A stretch of DNA of 44,060 nt from Acidobacteriaceae bacterium (GCA_003156805.1 PMHV01000048.1:2464-46523), one strand, 5' to 3'; positions 25,857 to 35,532 are shown, counted from the first letter of the stretch. Notes: generated by a model from the letters alone, not told the origin. A program made the numbers and translations.

Positions 25857-27469
25857 AAGATCTGCAATTGCTTGTTCGTGCCCACATAGACTTTGCCGTT
25901 GGCCACGACAGGAACCAGGTTTGAGTTGCCGCCGACATTCGGCCAAGCGCCCGCGATGCTCTTGAAAATCGGCGCCATCGTGCTGCCGCCCGAGTCGGGA
26001 TTAAACGCGTAGAGACCGATCCCGTTCGAGGTTCGGGAAGCAGGACGCGACAGCGCCCAGATGATGGGATTGGCTGTCCCGTTCGATGAAATACTGGTGA
26101 AGAAGCCTGAATCCTGCCCATTTATCACCGGCGTCGAAGCCGCTACCCTGGTTAACGACGGGCGCGGCGAAGTCTGCAGTTTCCACACTCCAACTTTCTC
26201 GCCGCCACTGCTCACTACCCGCGCCGCGCCATCCGTCGGGTCCACAAAATACGACTCCCCGCACCAGCATCCACCGATGGCGTACGTGGCGAACACGTGG
26301 TTCTTGGTAGGCGAATACCCGCCCAAATCGTCTTCGTCCGTCAGGTACATTGATCCGTTCTTGCCCGCAGCCACCGCCAGGTGCGGATACGTTCCGCTCT
26401 GATCCGGCAGTACCAGCACCCCGCCAGAACCGAAGTCCTCATCCGCTTCATCGAGTTGCGCCCAGTTCGAGGGCGTGAACAAGTCCACCACACTGCTCAA
26501 GTCCGGCGACACCTTCACCAAGCTCTCCTGGATGTCGGTCACTCCATCATAAGTAGTGCCGGAGTAGTCGGAGTTGCCGGTTACAAATAGCACGTTGCCC
26601 GAATCGTCCGCCGTCGGCCCGTAGCCCGACATCCAGATCGATGACAGAAAGAAAGTGTCGGGCGAACTAGCTTGCGTATCGAGAAGCGTATTCGCCAAAA
26701 GCGGCGACAGCGTAGTGGCGTTCCAGCCCAGCAGCCAGCCCCGCGAAACATTCGCCGAAAAATCGCAGAAGCTGCCAAACCCCGCATACACCGTGCCGCT
26801 CGATAGCAACAGTGCCGGCCGCTGCCGCTGATAGGCGGCATTGAAAGCAAACGTCGACCCATCGGTCAGCATGTGCGAAGCCGCCACCACTTCGGGCGTC
26901 ACCTTGTCCACCAGGCTGCCCAGGTCCAAAGCGTGAAGGCGGTAATTTGGGCCGCTTGTATCCTGCGTATACGCCATCACATACAGCGTGCTCGCTATGG
27001 GATCGATCACCGGCGTCGCCGTCATGCCCACATTCGGCCCGTTGTTGGGGCAACCCAACGGCTTGGGCACAGGCGCTCCCATGCTCGCGGTCAGCAGCAC
27101 GGTGCCGCTGTTGGCGTCGATGGCATACACCGTGTCATTGCCCGTCACCACATACACCACGTCATGCTGCCCGGGATTGGCGCCCGCCGTGATGTTCACT
27201 GCCGGCACCACCAGTGGTTGCGCGTCAACCTGGTCGTCGAGCACGACCTTCACCAGCAAGCCAAATGACGAACCGCCCACATTCGCAGGTGTCAGCGTGG
27301 CTTCGCTCGCATTCCAGCCGGTGCGATAGTTGTCGTAGTGATAAGTAGTGATGGCTGTCTGAGCGGAAGCCTTCGAGGTGTTGGCAAGGATGACGATGAT
27401 AGTTATGAGAACAAGACTGGCAGTCCCTGCCAGCCCACGGACGTGAGCATTGAGACGAAGCAGCGGCAT
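25844..27469 (-). CDS. Secreted PQQ-like beta-propeller protein
   Basis: 541 residues with a signal peptide (GLAGTASLVLITIIVILANT, cut near SASAQTAI-like ASAQ). The mature protein has propeller blades typical of the quinoprotein/PQQ-like fold: VVYVVTGNDTVYAIDANSGTV, GSMYLTDEDDLGGYSP, GKVYVGTNKQLQIFGLK at the end. Dehydrogenase active-site residues were not recognised, so a binding or structural role is as likely as an enzyme. Its last codons are part of a 14-bp tandem repeat. It probably works outside the cytoplasmic membrane. Confidence 0.8.
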   Translation of the reverse strand: MPLLRLNAHVRGLAGTASLVLITIIVILANTSKASAQTAITTYHYDNYRTGWNASEATLTPANVGGSSFGLLVKVVLDDQVDAQPLVVPAVNITAGANPGQHDVVYVVTGNDTVYAIDANSGTVLLTASMGAPVPKPLGCPNNGPNVGMTATPVIDPIASTLYVMAYTQDTSGPNYRLHALDLGSLVDKVTPEVVAASHMLTDGSTFAFNAAYQRQRPALLLSSGTVYAGFGSFCDFSANVSRGWLLGWNATTLSPLLANTLLDTQASSPDTFFLSSIWMSGYGPTADDSGNVLFVTGNSDYSGTTYDGVTDIQESLVKVSPDLSSVVDLFTPSNWAQLDEADEDFGSGGVLVLPDQSGTYPHLAVAAGKNGSMYLTDEDDLGGYSPTKNHVFATYAIGGCWCGESYFVDPTDGAARVVSSGGEKVGVWKLQTSPRPSLTRVAASTPVINGQDSGFFTSISSNGTANPIIWALSRPASRTSNGIGLYAFNPDSGGSTMAPIFKSIAGAWPNVGGNSNLVPVVANGKVYVGTNKQLQIFGLK

Positions 27470-27710
27470 TAATCCCCCCCGGAAAGTCGAGCGCCGATTC
27501 TAGGGGACAGCGCCGCCGCGGTCAATCTGGAAGAAAGACTTTATCCCATCGATGACACAGGCAAGAATGGCGCCAGCACGGCCATGCCGCCGCGTCTCGA
27601 TTCTCCTCTCGAATTCTGCAAACCACCCGAACCAAGGCGTGATCTCAAAGATGGTTCCGAACCCGTCGTCAGTGCGGCGAAAGCAATCCCGGCGCAACAA
27701 ATCTCCCACA

Positions 27711-29942
27711 CTATGGACCCATATTAAGCAGGGTGGTGATATTGTCGCCTTCAACATTCGCCACTGCGAGGTCCATCTTGCCGTCGCCGTTGAAGTCGCC
27801 TGCAGCCAGGGAATACGGACCGGACCCGGCCAATACAGACGGCCCCGCCTTGAACGCCCCGCCGCCCGTACCCAGCAACAGAAGCGCGGAACCCGTTCCT
27901 CCGGTGCTGCCGGTATTGGCCACGGCCAAGTCCGGGATTCCGTCGCCGTTAAAATCGGCGACCGCCACGCCTTGCGGCTGTTGGCCTGCGGTATAGCTCA
28001 CAGGCGTCCCGAAGGTTCCATCGCCGTGGCCCAGGAGGACCTTCAAATTGTCGGTGGTGACCAGATAGTCGGTGACCACCAGATCCAATTTGCCATCGCC
28101 ATTTAGATCCGCGGCAAGTATGAAGCTCGGGTTGACTCCTACCAAAGGACCATTCATCAGCGGACCGAACGTACCATCGCCGTGGCCCAGAAGCACGCCC
28201 ACCGTTCCGGCATCTCCATATCCAGGGTTGACCACGGCCAGATCAAGCTTCCCGTCTCCGTTGAAGTCTCCCGACGTAATCCATTCCGGATAATTGTTCC
28301 CCACACTCACCGTAGTCGCAGCCTTGAAGGTTCCGTCTCCGTTGCCGATCAGCAGACTCACGCTTCCGTATACATTCCAGCCAAAGTTGTCCACCGCCAG
28401 GTCGGGGATGCCGTCGCCGTTGAAATCCCCAACCGTGACTGCCAGCGGAAAGGGTCCGGCCGTGTAGGCGACTGCGGCTTTGAATGTGCCATCTCCATTG
28501 CCCAATAGCACGCTCACTGGAGCGGCGACCGAGTTCGCTGTCACCACCAGATCAAGATGATGATCGCCGTTCAAAGCGACGGCCACCACCTGGCTCAACA
28601 CCGATCCACCCGTTGCTAATGCATAAGACACTGGCGCGGCGAAGGTTCCGCCTTTTTGGCCAAGCATTACGTTCACCGATCCGGCAGTGCCGGTCGTGAC
28701 CGCGAGATCAAGGATGCCATCTCCGTTGAAGTCCCCCGTTGCCACAAAGCCCGCCTGGGCCTTGTTGGCAAAATCGCGAGCCGCAGCAAAACCGTTACTC
28801 TTGCTTCCCAGGAGCACGCTGACGTTGCCCGCGCTGTTGACCGTCGCCACATCGGGCACTCCGTCCCCATTGAAATCGCCCACTACGACAAAGTACGGAC
28901 CCGAGCCCGCCGCCCAGTTCTCGGCATGTTTGAAGGTTCCATCGCCATTTCCCAGAAACTCGCTGACGTCGTCACTGACGCCGTTGCTCACCACCAGGTC
29001 CGCTTTGCCGTCACCATTGAAATCTGCCGTCGCTATGCTTACCGGCGACAGGTCCGTGGCCTGCGCGAAGACTTTGGCCTTCTGAAACGTTCCATCGCCG
29101 TTGCCCAACAACTCACTCAGGTCGCCTGAACCCGAGCACGACGTCTTGCTCCCGCAGGACACCGTGGCCAGGTCAAGCTTGCCGTCACCGTTGAAATCCC
29201 CCACCGTCAAAGCTGCCGGATAGTCTCCGCCCACCTGATAGTTCACCGGCGGCTGGAAGGTGCCGTTGCCGTTGCCCAAAAACACGGCCACGTCCGTAGA
29301 ACCGCTAAGCGCGGACGCAAAATCCAGTTTGCCGTCGCCGTTGAAGTCGGCTGCAACCACGGCCCCATACGTGTTCCCGCCGGTCAAAAGCAAAACCCCG
29401 GGCTTGAACGTGCCATCGCCATTGCCTGCCCAGAAGTAAATCTCCCCAGATCCCGTCGTCACCAGATCAAGATTTCCATCGCCATTGAAGTCTCCGGCGA
29501 CCACATAGAGCTGGTACGCATTCGGGGCATACTCCACCGCGCTCTGGAATGTTCCATCCCCTTTGCCCAGCAAGACTTGCACACCATGACTGGTGGCAAC
29601 TGCCAGATCCAGACTGCCGTCATGATTAAAATCGCCCACGGCGATTCCGTCCGGCCGTCCCGTGATGGGATAGTTCACCGCGGTCCCGAAAGCTCCTTTC
29701 GCATTCGCCAGCAGCACGCTCACCGAGCCGTTTCCGCTTGCCGGGTTGTTGGAAACAGCCAGATCCTGATAACCGTCGTTGTTAAAATCTCCCACCGCAG
29801 CTTGCACCGGGTTTGAGCCGACTTGATAGACGTGCGCGGCCCGGAACTGCTGGCCGTTCATCGGAATCTGGAATGCGAGAGCGAGAGCGCCAAACATCCC
29901 AACGCCGCGCAGAACCTTTGCGAACCTGAAGTTTCTTCGCAT
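27711..29942 (-). CDS. Secreted FG-GAP/VCBS repeat protein (integrin-alpha-like propeller)
   Basis: 743 residues. After an N-terminal signal (FAKVLRGVGMFGALALAFQI) come about thirteen very regular repeats of roughly 50 residues with the core VGDFNGDGKLDLAV followed by LLGNGDGTF. The D-x-D/N-x-D-G-x-x-D loops are typical calcium-binding sites, so the protein should fold as one or two calcium-stabilised beta-propellers outside the cell. These proteins bind ligands or surfaces; no enzyme domain is seen. AGGGGGA lies 9 bp before the ATG. The regular repeat makes the whole gene look internally repetitive at DNA level. Confidence 0.9.
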   Translation of the reverse strand: MRRNFRFAKVLRGVGMFGALALAFQIPMNGQQFRAAHVYQVGSNPVQAAVGDFNNDGYQDLAVSNNPASGNGSVSVLLANAKGAFGTAVNYPITGRPDGIAVGDFNHDGSLDLAVATSHGVQVLLGKGDGTFQSAVEYAPNAYQLYVVAGDFNGDGNLDLVTTGSGEIYFWAGNGDGTFKPGVLLLTGGNTYGAVVAADFNGDGKLDFASALSGSTDVAVFLGNGNGTFQPPVNYQVGGDYPAALTVGDFNGDGKLDLATVSCGSKTSCSGSGDLSELLGNGDGTFQKAKVFAQATDLSPVSIATADFNGDGKADLVVSNGVSDDVSEFLGNGDGTFKHAENWAAGSGPYFVVVGDFNGDGVPDVATVNSAGNVSVLLGSKSNGFAAARDFANKAQAGFVATGDFNGDGILDLAVTTGTAGSVNVMLGQKGGTFAAPVSYALATGGSVLSQVVAVALNGDHHLDLVVTANSVAAPVSVLLGNGDGTFKAAVAYTAGPFPLAVTVGDFNGDGIPDLAVDNFGWNVYGSVSLLIGNGDGTFKAATTVSVGNNYPEWITSGDFNGDGKLDLAVVNPGYGDAGTVGVLLGHGDGTFGPLMNGPLVGVNPSFILAADLNGDGKLDLVVTDYLVTTDNLKVLLGHGDGTFGTPVSYTAGQQPQGVAVADFNGDGIPDLAVANTGSTGGTGSALLLLGTGGGAFKAGPSVLAGSGPYSLAAGDFNGDGKMDLAVANVEGDNITTLLNMGP

Positions 29943-30259
29943 GGAACCGTCCCCCTGAGAAAACGCGCGTCTTCAGAAAAGTAACGCAGAACCTAGTGGA
30001 AGAACACAGAAGTCAAGCGCCCGAATTCCTCGAAGGATAAGGCGCCACTGTACCCTGTCTACGCTGCGACTGGGGCGCTGTCAAGATGAAGGATCTTGCA
30101 CACCGCAGGCAGTTTTCGGAAAGGCAATTTGCGCTTGGTGACGCAGTCTTCCGGACCCATGCGGGCAAGAAGAACAAGACCCAAACAAGAACCGCAAGAG
30201 GAACTAGCCGCTCTAGACTGGCAACTGACAACTGGCAACTGACAACTGGCCACTGCTTT
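29943..30259. other. Intergenic region ending in a heptamer repeat (317 bp)
   Basis: Between the FG-GAP gene start and the E1 gene stop. The right end holds the ACTGRCA heptamer repeat at 30217-30258. No supported gene; the short frames here lack ribosome sites. Confidence 0.5.
30217..30258. repeat. Heptamer tandem repeat (ACTGGCA/ACTGACA)
   Basis: Six 7-bp units alternate ACTGGCA and ACTGACA, the last two being diverged. The array abuts the stop codon of the E1 gene (30260-30262). Confidence 0.9.
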
Positions 30260-32602
30260 TCAGTACTCCGCCAGCTCTTTCATTGCGCGAAATAAATCGC
30301 CCACCTGCGGCAGGATGGCATCTTCCAAAATCGGCTGATACGCCACATAGGTGTCGGTTGCGGCCACGCGCCGCACCGGGGCGTCGAGGTGGTGAAAAAG
30401 CTGATCGCCGATCCTGGCCGCAATCTCGGCGCCGTAGCCCCAGCTCAGAGTGTCTTCGTAAGCTATGATCGCGCGGTTCGTCTTTTCCACCGACGCGGCA
30501 ATCGTCTCCCAGTCAAACGGATTCAGGCAGCGCAAATCAATCAGCTCAACGTGAACCCCGTGTTCGCGTTCCATCTTCTGCGCCGCCTGCAGCGCGCGCG
30601 GCACCACTGCGCCGTAAGTGATCACCGTCAGATCCGTCCCCGCCTGCACGACCTTCGCCTTGCCGAACGGAATCATGTATTCCGGCCCGGGATACGGGGC
30701 GCGTCCATAGGTCTCGCGATAAAGCCGCTTGTGTTCGAGAAACAGCACCGGATCGTCGCAACGGATCGCCGTGCGCAGCAGTCCGGCGGCATCCAGCGCA
30801 TTCGACGGGAAAATGACTCTCAGCCCGGGAATATGCGTGAACGCGCTCTCGCCGCACTGCGAATGATAAATCGCACCCCCCGTCAGATATCCGCCAATGG
30901 CCACGCGAATCACGCACGGGCACGAGAATCCGTTGTTCGATCTCCAACGAATCACTGCCAGTTCGTCGCGAATCTGCATCATCGCCGGCCAGATGTAATC
31001 GAAGAATTGGATTTCCACCACCGGCTTCAGCCCGCGCGTGGCCATGCCCGTCGCCCGGCCCACAATCGCAGCCTCGGCCAGCGGCGAGTTGAAAACGCGA
31101 TCCGGCCCGAACTCGCATTGCAAGCCGAAGGTCAGCTTGAAAACTCCGCCTTTTCCCTTCACCAGCTTCTGTTTCAAATATTCTTCGCGGCTGCAATCGG
31201 CCACGTCTTCACCGAAAATCACGATGCGCTCGTCGCGCTTCATCTCGTCCCGCAGCGTGAGGTTGATCAAGTCGGCCATGGTTTTCGCCGCCGGCTTCTT
31301 GCCCTCCGCAGCCTTGATTTCTGCCGCTGTCTCCGCCGCAGGCTCGGTATCGAACGCAGCCGCCGCCGGGTCCAGATCCGGCGAATACACATATTTCGTA
31401 ATGCTCTCGGGCGCGGGCGGCAGCGCCGCCAGCGCCTCGTCCACCGCCGCCTGAAGCTCTTCGTCGACCTGTTTTTCCAGTTGAGTGATGCCCTTATCGT
31501 CCAGAATCCCTTCGCGCAGCAGAAACATCTGCGTGCTGGTCACCGGATCGCGCGCCGCATCGCGCTCGCGCTCGCTGTCCGGCCGGTAAAGTTTTTCGTC
31601 GTCGGAAAGCGAGTGCGAATAGGGACGGATCACGTGCGCGTGTACAAACGACGGTCCGTGCCCCTCGCGGCAATACTGCGCTGCCCGCCGGAATGCGGCG
31701 AAGCTGGCCACCGGATCGGTGCCATCGATTTCTTCAAAATGAAAATTGGGAAAGCCCGAGACCAGCCGCGAAATGCTCCCGCCCGCCGTCTGCACTTCCA
31801 CCGGCACCGAGATCGCGTAGCCGTTATCCTGCACGCTGAAAATCACCGGCAGCTTGTTCAAAGCGGCCGCGTTCATCGCCTCCCAAAATTCGCCCTCGCT
31901 CGTCGTCCCATCACCCAGCGAAACGTATGTGACCTCGTCGCCCTCAAACGTCACCCGCTTGAACTGACGATAATCAACCAACCCGGACGTCCCATCAGAA
32001 CCGGCTATCCCATTCGCGTCGGCCGTTCCATTCGCGTCGGGTGCCCCATTTCTCGCGTCTTTTGCGAGAAGTGGGGTTTTTGTGAGTGTAGATCCAGGCG
32101 CAGGTATCTCCGCCGCCTTGGAGTGCTTCGCAAAATAACGCCCGCCCTCCGCGCACCCCACTGCCTGTAAAATCTGCGTGCCCGTGGGCGAAGACTGGGT
32201 CACAATATTCAGCTTGGGAGAGCTCCAGTGCGAAGGCATCTGCCGCCCGCCCGAACTCGGGTCGTTGGCCGCGCCTACTCCCTGCAAAAACATATCGAGC
32301 GGCTTCACCCCCAGCGCCAGGCATAGCGCGCGGTCGCGATAATACGGATAGAACCAGTCGTAGCTCGCCTTCAGCGCCAGCCCAGCGGCCGCGCCAACGG
32401 CTTCATGCCCCGCGCCCGACATTTGGAAGTAGATTTTCTGCTGCCGCTTCAGCATGATTTCCCGGTCGTCGATGCGCCGGGAGGTGTACATCACGCGGTA
32501 GAGTTCGATCAGTTGCTCGCGCGTCAGGCCGTCGTAATTCCGGCCTTTTCTTGCGCCGCTGGCCCCGAGGGCCAGTTTGGGGTCGGTTCTTGTCGTCGCC
32601 AT
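30260..32602 (-). CDS. Fused alpha/beta E1 subunit of a 2-oxo acid dehydrogenase complex
   Basis: 780 residues from the ATG at 32602 (AGGAAG lies 5 bp upstream). The N-terminal half is the alpha subunit: the thiamine-diphosphate motif runs from GDG (230-232) to QDN (258-260), with SGRRQMPSH-like RQMPSHWSS before it. The C-terminal half is the beta subunit ([52 protein letters not shown]). Such enzymes decarboxylate pyruvate or branched-chain 2-oxo acids; the substrate is undecided, with the branched-chain type favoured. Residues 160-210 are an insertion made of repeat DNA, just before the GDG motif. No E2 or E3 gene is adjacent. Confidence 0.92.
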   Translation of the reverse strand: MATTRTDPKLALGASGARKGRNYDGLTREQLIELYRVMYTSRRIDDREIMLKRQQKIYFQMSGAGHEAVGAAAGLALKASYDWFYPYYRDRALCLALGVKPLDMFLQGVGAANDPSSGGRQMPSHWSSPKLNIVTQSSPTGTQILQAVGCAEGGRYFAKHSKAAEIPAPGSTLTKTPLLAKDARNGAPDANGTADANGIAGSDGTSGLVDYRQFKRVTFEGDEVTYVSLGDGTTSEGEFWEAMNAAALNKLPVIFSVQDNGYAISVPVEVQTAGGSISRLVSGFPNFHFEEIDGTDPVASFAAFRRAAQYCREGHGPSFVHAHVIRPYSHSLSDDEKLYRPDSERERDAARDPVTSTQMFLLREGILDDKGITQLEKQVDEELQAAVDEALAALPPAPESITKYVYSPDLDPAAAAFDTEPAAETAAEIKAAEGKKPAAKTMADLINLTLRDEMKRDERIVIFGEDVADCSREEYLKQKLVKGKGGVFKLTFGLQCEFGPDRVFNSPLAEAAIVGRATGMATRGLKPVVEIQFFDYIWPAMMQIRDELAVIRWRSNNGFSCPCVIRVAIGGYLTGGAIYHSQCGESAFTHIPGLRVIFPSNALDAAGLLRTAIRCDDPVLFLEHKRLYRETYGRAPYPGPEYMIPFGKAKVVQAGTDLTVITYGAVVPRALQAAQKMEREHGVHVELIDLRCLNPFDWETIAASVEKTNRAIIAYEDTLSWGYGAEIAARIGDQLFHHLDAPVRRVAATDTYVAYQPILEDAILPQVGDLFRAMKELAEY
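32010..32076. repeat. Palindrome and 18-bp repeat inserted in-frame in the E1 gene
   Basis: Two copies of CCATTCGCGTCGG (32010-32022 and 32028-32040, 18-bp period) lead into a hairpin with 13-bp arms and one mismatch (CCCCATTTCTCGC 32044-32056; GCGAGAAGTGGGG 32064-32076). The E1 frame passes through it without interruption, giving the [19 protein letters not shown] region. Confidence 0.8.
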
Positions 32603-32812
32603 CAAGCTTCCTGAAGGAATGCGATGAATGAACGCTCTTTTATGATATCGCGGCGCGCGAATCTGGCGCCGCTAATTCCGGGCAGGTTGCATTGTAAATC
32701 GGAATCGGGGATTGGCAAACACTCAAGTTCTTGCCGCAGATTAAGACCGTGAAAACTCCGGTTAATCGCTTGAAGACATCTCCCCTGGAACCGGTGGCTC
32801 CTGCTGGGAACT

Positions 32813-33087
32813 TCACGGCCAGTCTTGCGCTCCATGGTAAATGCGAAGGATTTCCACGACTTGATCTTGAACTCATAAACAACAATGTAGGGTAATCCAG
32901 GAAAGACAAGCTCTCGGGTAGCTTCGATTCGTCCCTTGCGGCCCCGATAAGGAAAGTCTCTCAGACTCCCGCAGCCATCATAGAGAGTCTGCGCCACATC
33001 GGAAGCGGCAACCGGGTTGTCCTGCTGAATGCGCTGTACGATTTTGTAGAGATCGTTGGCGGCGGGAGTAGTCCAGCGCAGGCGCAT
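32813..33087 (-). pseudogene. ParE/RelE-type toxin with a frameshift near its C-terminus
   Basis: The ATG at 33087 gives a typical ParE-family start, RLRWTTPAANDLYKIVQRIQQ, then LRDFPYRGRKG and TRELVFPGLPYIVVYEF. The family normally continues with VEILRIYHGAQDWP and stops. That segment is encoded here with its stop at 32813, but in the next frame; the shift lies near 32856-32862. The actual frame instead runs on to 32602 with unrelated sequence. ParE toxins attack DNA gyrase and RelE toxins cut mRNA; the changed end may make this one inactive. It is coupled to the antitoxin gene by a TAATG overlap. Confidence 0.8.
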
Positions 33088-33311
33088 TACGGCTGCAAGA
33101 TTTTTTTCAGCTTCTTGCCTACTTCCTCGTGTTCCACGAAGTCTCCGCGCGCAGCAGCCGCGACGCCAAGATTGACCGCCTCGACGAAGTGTTTATCGTC
33201 TTCCAGATAACGACTCAGAACCTGCAGCGCGAGTTCGTCCCGGTCCAGCCCTCTCTGGGCAGCGATTTGCGCCAACTGCGCCTCTTTTTCGGGTTGAAGG
33301 CGGACTTCCAC
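33087..33311 (-). CDS. ParD-like antitoxin
   Basis: 74 residues starting with GTG at 33311. The N-terminal MEVRLQPEKEAQLAQIAAQRGLD pattern is a short ribbon-helix-helix type DNA-binding region, and the C-terminal half (FVEAVNLGVAAAARGDFVEHEEVG) is the toxin-wrapping tail common to these antitoxins. It should repress its own operon and neutralise the ParE-like toxin encoded directly after it (stop at 33087-33089 overlaps the toxin ATG). If the toxin is dead, this antitoxin may be a leftover. Confidence 0.8.
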   Translation of the reverse strand: MEVRLQPEKEAQLAQIAAQRGLDRDELALQVLSRYLEDDKHFVEAVNLGVAAAARGDFVEHEEVGKKLKKILQP

Positions 33312-33384
33312 GAAACCAGTCTAGGAATGTCAGGCTGCGCTGTCAAATACCCGGTGGTCATCGTCTGGAGGACGCTGGAATAAC

Positions 33385-34551
33385 TTACATACAGGCCAGC
33401 CCCCGCTCCAGATCCTCAATCAAATCCTCCGTATCCTCCAGCCCAATATTCAGCCGCACGATCCTGTGCCCATAATCCGAACGCGTTTTCGACCCATGAA
33501 AATCGTAAGCTACCGCCAGGCTCGTCACCCCGCCCCAGCTATAGCCGATCTCGAACAACTCCAGTTCATCCACAAAGCGCAGCACCTCCGCCTTCGTGGC
33601 CTGCGGCTTGAAAACAATGGAGAACACACCAGCCGATCCCGTGAAATCTCTTTTCCAGAATTCATGCCCGGGAGAGCTTTCGAGCGCGGGCTGCAACACC
33701 CGCTCAATCTCAGCGCGCCCCGCCAGCCACTGCGCAATGCGCAGCGATGAACCTTCAATATGTTTCAGCCGCACCGCCATCGTCTTCATGCCGCGCAAAG
33801 CCAGACTGCAATCGTCGGGCGCAGCGGCGCAGCCCAAGAGCTGGTGCGTCAAGCCCAGTTGCTGATGCAGAGCCTTGTCTTTCACCGTCACCGAACCCAG
33901 CAGCAAATCGCTGTGCCCGCCCACATACTTCGTCAACGCCTGCATCGTCAGATCCACGCCGTGCGCGAACGCGTCGAAATAAATCCCCGCGGACCAAGTG
34001 TTATCCATCGCCACCAGCGTGCCGTCGCCGTGCGCATGTGCGGCCTCGGCGATCGCCGGCACGTCCTGCACCTCCATGGTGATCGACCCCGGACTCTCGC
34101 ACCACACCAGCCGCGTATTCTCCCGTAATAATTCCTTGATCCCACCAGCAATCTCCGGCGGATAAGAACTCGACTCCACTCCCAGCCTACGCAACACGTG
34201 AAACGCCAGCTTGCGGTTCGGAGTGTACACGCTCTCCGGAATCAGCATGTGGTCGCCGCTCTTCAGCAGCGCCAGATTGATCAGCGCAATCGCGCCCTGT
34301 CCGCCGGCCGTAACGATGGTGCGGTAGCCTTTTTCCAGCTCGCAGATTCTTCCCGCCAGCTCCAGCGTCGTCGGCGTGCCGTAAAGCCCGTACGTATAGC
34401 CCGCTTCGTGCTGATCCCAACTGTCGTCGACCGAGGCGGCATCGGGAAACAGCGTGGTCGAGCCGCGATACACCGGACTCGCCAGCGACCGGTATCCCTC
34501 CGGAACTTTCGTGTCGGAATGAATCAACCGCGTTTTCCAGCTCTTCGCCAT
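33385..34551 (-). CDS. metC: Cystathionine beta-lyase (PLP-dependent Cys/Met metabolism enzyme)
   Basis: 388 residues from the ATG at 34551. The Cys/Met metabolism PLP family pattern is clear: YGLYGTPTTLELAGRICELEKG, then VTAGGQGAIAL, AMDNTWSAG with D183, and the PLP lysine K208 in ALTKYVGGHSDLLLGS. The C-terminus has SWGGVTSLA and HRIVRLNIGLEDTEDLIEDL. It likely cleaves cystathionine to homocysteine for methionine synthesis; cystathionine gamma-synthase is a less likely alternative because the SWGG and Trp-rich DNTWSAG variants favour the lyase. The first 10 codons of the longer frame (to 34581) are probably untranslated. Confidence 0.88.
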   Translation of the reverse strand: MAKSWKTRLIHSDTKVPEGYRSLASPVYRGSTTLFPDAASVDDSWDQHEAGYTYGLYGTPTTLELAGRICELEKGYRTIVTAGGQGAIALINLALLKSGDHMLIPESVYTPNRKLAFHVLRRLGVESSSYPPEIAGGIKELLRENTRLVWCESPGSITMEVQDVPAIAEAAHAHGDGTLVAMDNTWSAGIYFDAFAHGVDLTMQALTKYVGGHSDLLLGSVTVKDKALHQQLGLTHQLLGCAAAPDDCSLALRGMKTMAVRLKHIEGSSLRIAQWLAGRAEIERVLQPALESSPGHEFWKRDFTGSAGVFSIVFKPQATKAEVLRFVDELELFEIGYSWGGVTSLAVAYDFHGSKTRSDYGHRIVRLNIGLEDTEDLIEDLERGLACM

Positions 34552-34690
34552 GCAGGGATTATACGGGCGAGGTGGGACCACGGCGCCGCTGGCCTATCAG
34601 CCCGCGTTCGGCGCCACGCCCGGCTGGGATATGGCCACAGGCATCGGCAGCGTCAACGCCTATAACCTGGTCTTCGACAGCGCCTGGTAG
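34550..34690 (+). pseudogene. Relic of the C-terminus of an S53 (sedolisin/kumamolisin-like) protease
   Basis: A short plus-strand frame ends in TAG at 34688-34690 and encodes TAPLAYQPAFGATPGWDMATG then IGSVNAYNLVFDSAW. This matches the end of secreted S53 serine-carboxyl proteases, where a GWD-x-ATG-x-G-x-VNA pattern forms the calcium-binding region. The upstream catalytic part (Glu, Asp, Ser-Gly-Thr-Ser) is absent; the metC gene occupies its place on the opposite strand. It is therefore a broken remnant. The ATG at 34550 is accidental, overlapping the metC start. Confidence 0.7.
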
Positions 34691-34704
34691 TAGTTGAGCA
34701 TCTC

Positions 34705-34760
34705 GAAGCCCGAAGCCCGAAGCCTGAAGCCTGAAGCCTGAAGCCTGAAGCCTGAACGCT
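34705..34760. repeat. Heptamer tandem repeat (GAAGCCT)
   Basis: Eight 7-bp units: two GAAGCCC, five GAAGCCT and a diverged GAACGCT. The array fills the gap between the protease relic and the HAD phosphatase gene. Confidence 0.92.
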
Positions 34761-34788
34761 TCTCCCCGGATCGTTTATCCTGAGAAAG

Positions 34789-35532
34789 ATGATTCGCACT
34801 CTGCGCGCCTTCGACCCTCACGCCATCAAGCTGGTGATCTTCGACCTCGACGGCACGTTGATCGACTCGCGCCTCGACCTGGTGCACTCGGTCAACGCCG
34901 CGCTGCGCCACATCAAACGTCCGGAACTGACCGACGAAACTATCGCCAGCTACGTCGGCGACGGGGCGCCCATCCTGATTCAGCGCGCTCTGGGTGGCGA
35001 GATTGTCAGTGAGGCGTTGGTGCGCAAGGGGTTGGAGTTTTTTCTCGCCTACTACCGCGAGCACAAACTCGACCACACCACGGTTTACTCAGGCATCTTC
35101 GAAGCGCTCGGCGCGATTCAGAATTCGGACCGCGCCGATCCAAATACTGATCCGAAAGCAGATCCGAACCGAAATCGCAACGGCGCTGTGCGCAAGATGG
35201 CGGTGTTGTCGAACAAGCCGGTCGTCCCGTCGCGTGCCATTGTCGATGCGCTCGGCCTGGGAACATTTTTCACGCAAGTCTATGGCGGCAATAGTTTTGC
35301 CACGAAGAAGCCCGATCCCGAAGGCGCGCGCAAGCTGCTCGAAGAGTACGGCGCTCGCCCGGACGAGGCCGCGATCGTCGGCGACTCTCACGTCGACATC
35401 GAAACCGGGCGCAACGCCGGCTTGTGGACCATCGGCGTCACTTACGGCTTCGCTCCCCACACACTGGACGATCCCGCACCCGACGTCCTGATCGACGCGC
35501 CTCAGGAACTCTCAGAGCTATTCTCGCGCTGA
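34789..35532 (+). CDS. HAD-family hydrolase, phosphoglycolate phosphatase-like
   Basis: 247 residues. All four HAD motifs are seen: D19 and D21 in FDLDGTLIDS, the Ser/Thr motif in MAVLSNKP, the Lys in FATKKPDPEGA, and IVGDSHVDIETGRNAG. The cap and length match the Gph/PGP group, which dephosphorylates 2-phosphoglycolate or similar small phosphates in the cytoplasm; the substrate is not proven. A 12-bp tandem repeat (35137-35172) encodes a DPN/DPK linker between the cap and motif II, an unusual place for an insertion. Confidence 0.85.
   Translation: MIRTLRAFDPHAIKLVIFDLDGTLIDSRLDLVHSVNAALRHIKRPELTDETIASYVGDGAPILIQRALGGEIVSEALVRKGLEFFLAYYREHKLDHTTVYSGIFEALGAIQNSDRADPNTDPKADPNRNRNGAVRKMAVLSNKPVVPSRAIVDALGLGTFFTQVYGGNSFATKKPDPEGARKLLEEYGARPDEAAIVGDSHVDIETGRNAGLWTIGVTYGFAPHTLDDPAPDVLIDAPQELSELFSR
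35137..35172 (+). repeat. 12-bp in-frame tandem repeat in the HAD gene
   Basis: Three 12-bp units (GATCCAAATACT, GATCCGAAAGCA, GATCCGAACCGA) encode DPNT, DPKA and DPNR. Confidence 0.8.

Noticed and set aside
27500-27757. 85-codon minus-strand frame downstream of the FG-GAP gene
   Set aside because: It overlaps the FG-GAP 3' end in another frame and shows no ribosome site or conserved motif.
30389-32170. 593-codon open frame opposite the E1 gene
   Set aside because: The E1 gene is certain; the opposite frame is an artefact of codon bias.
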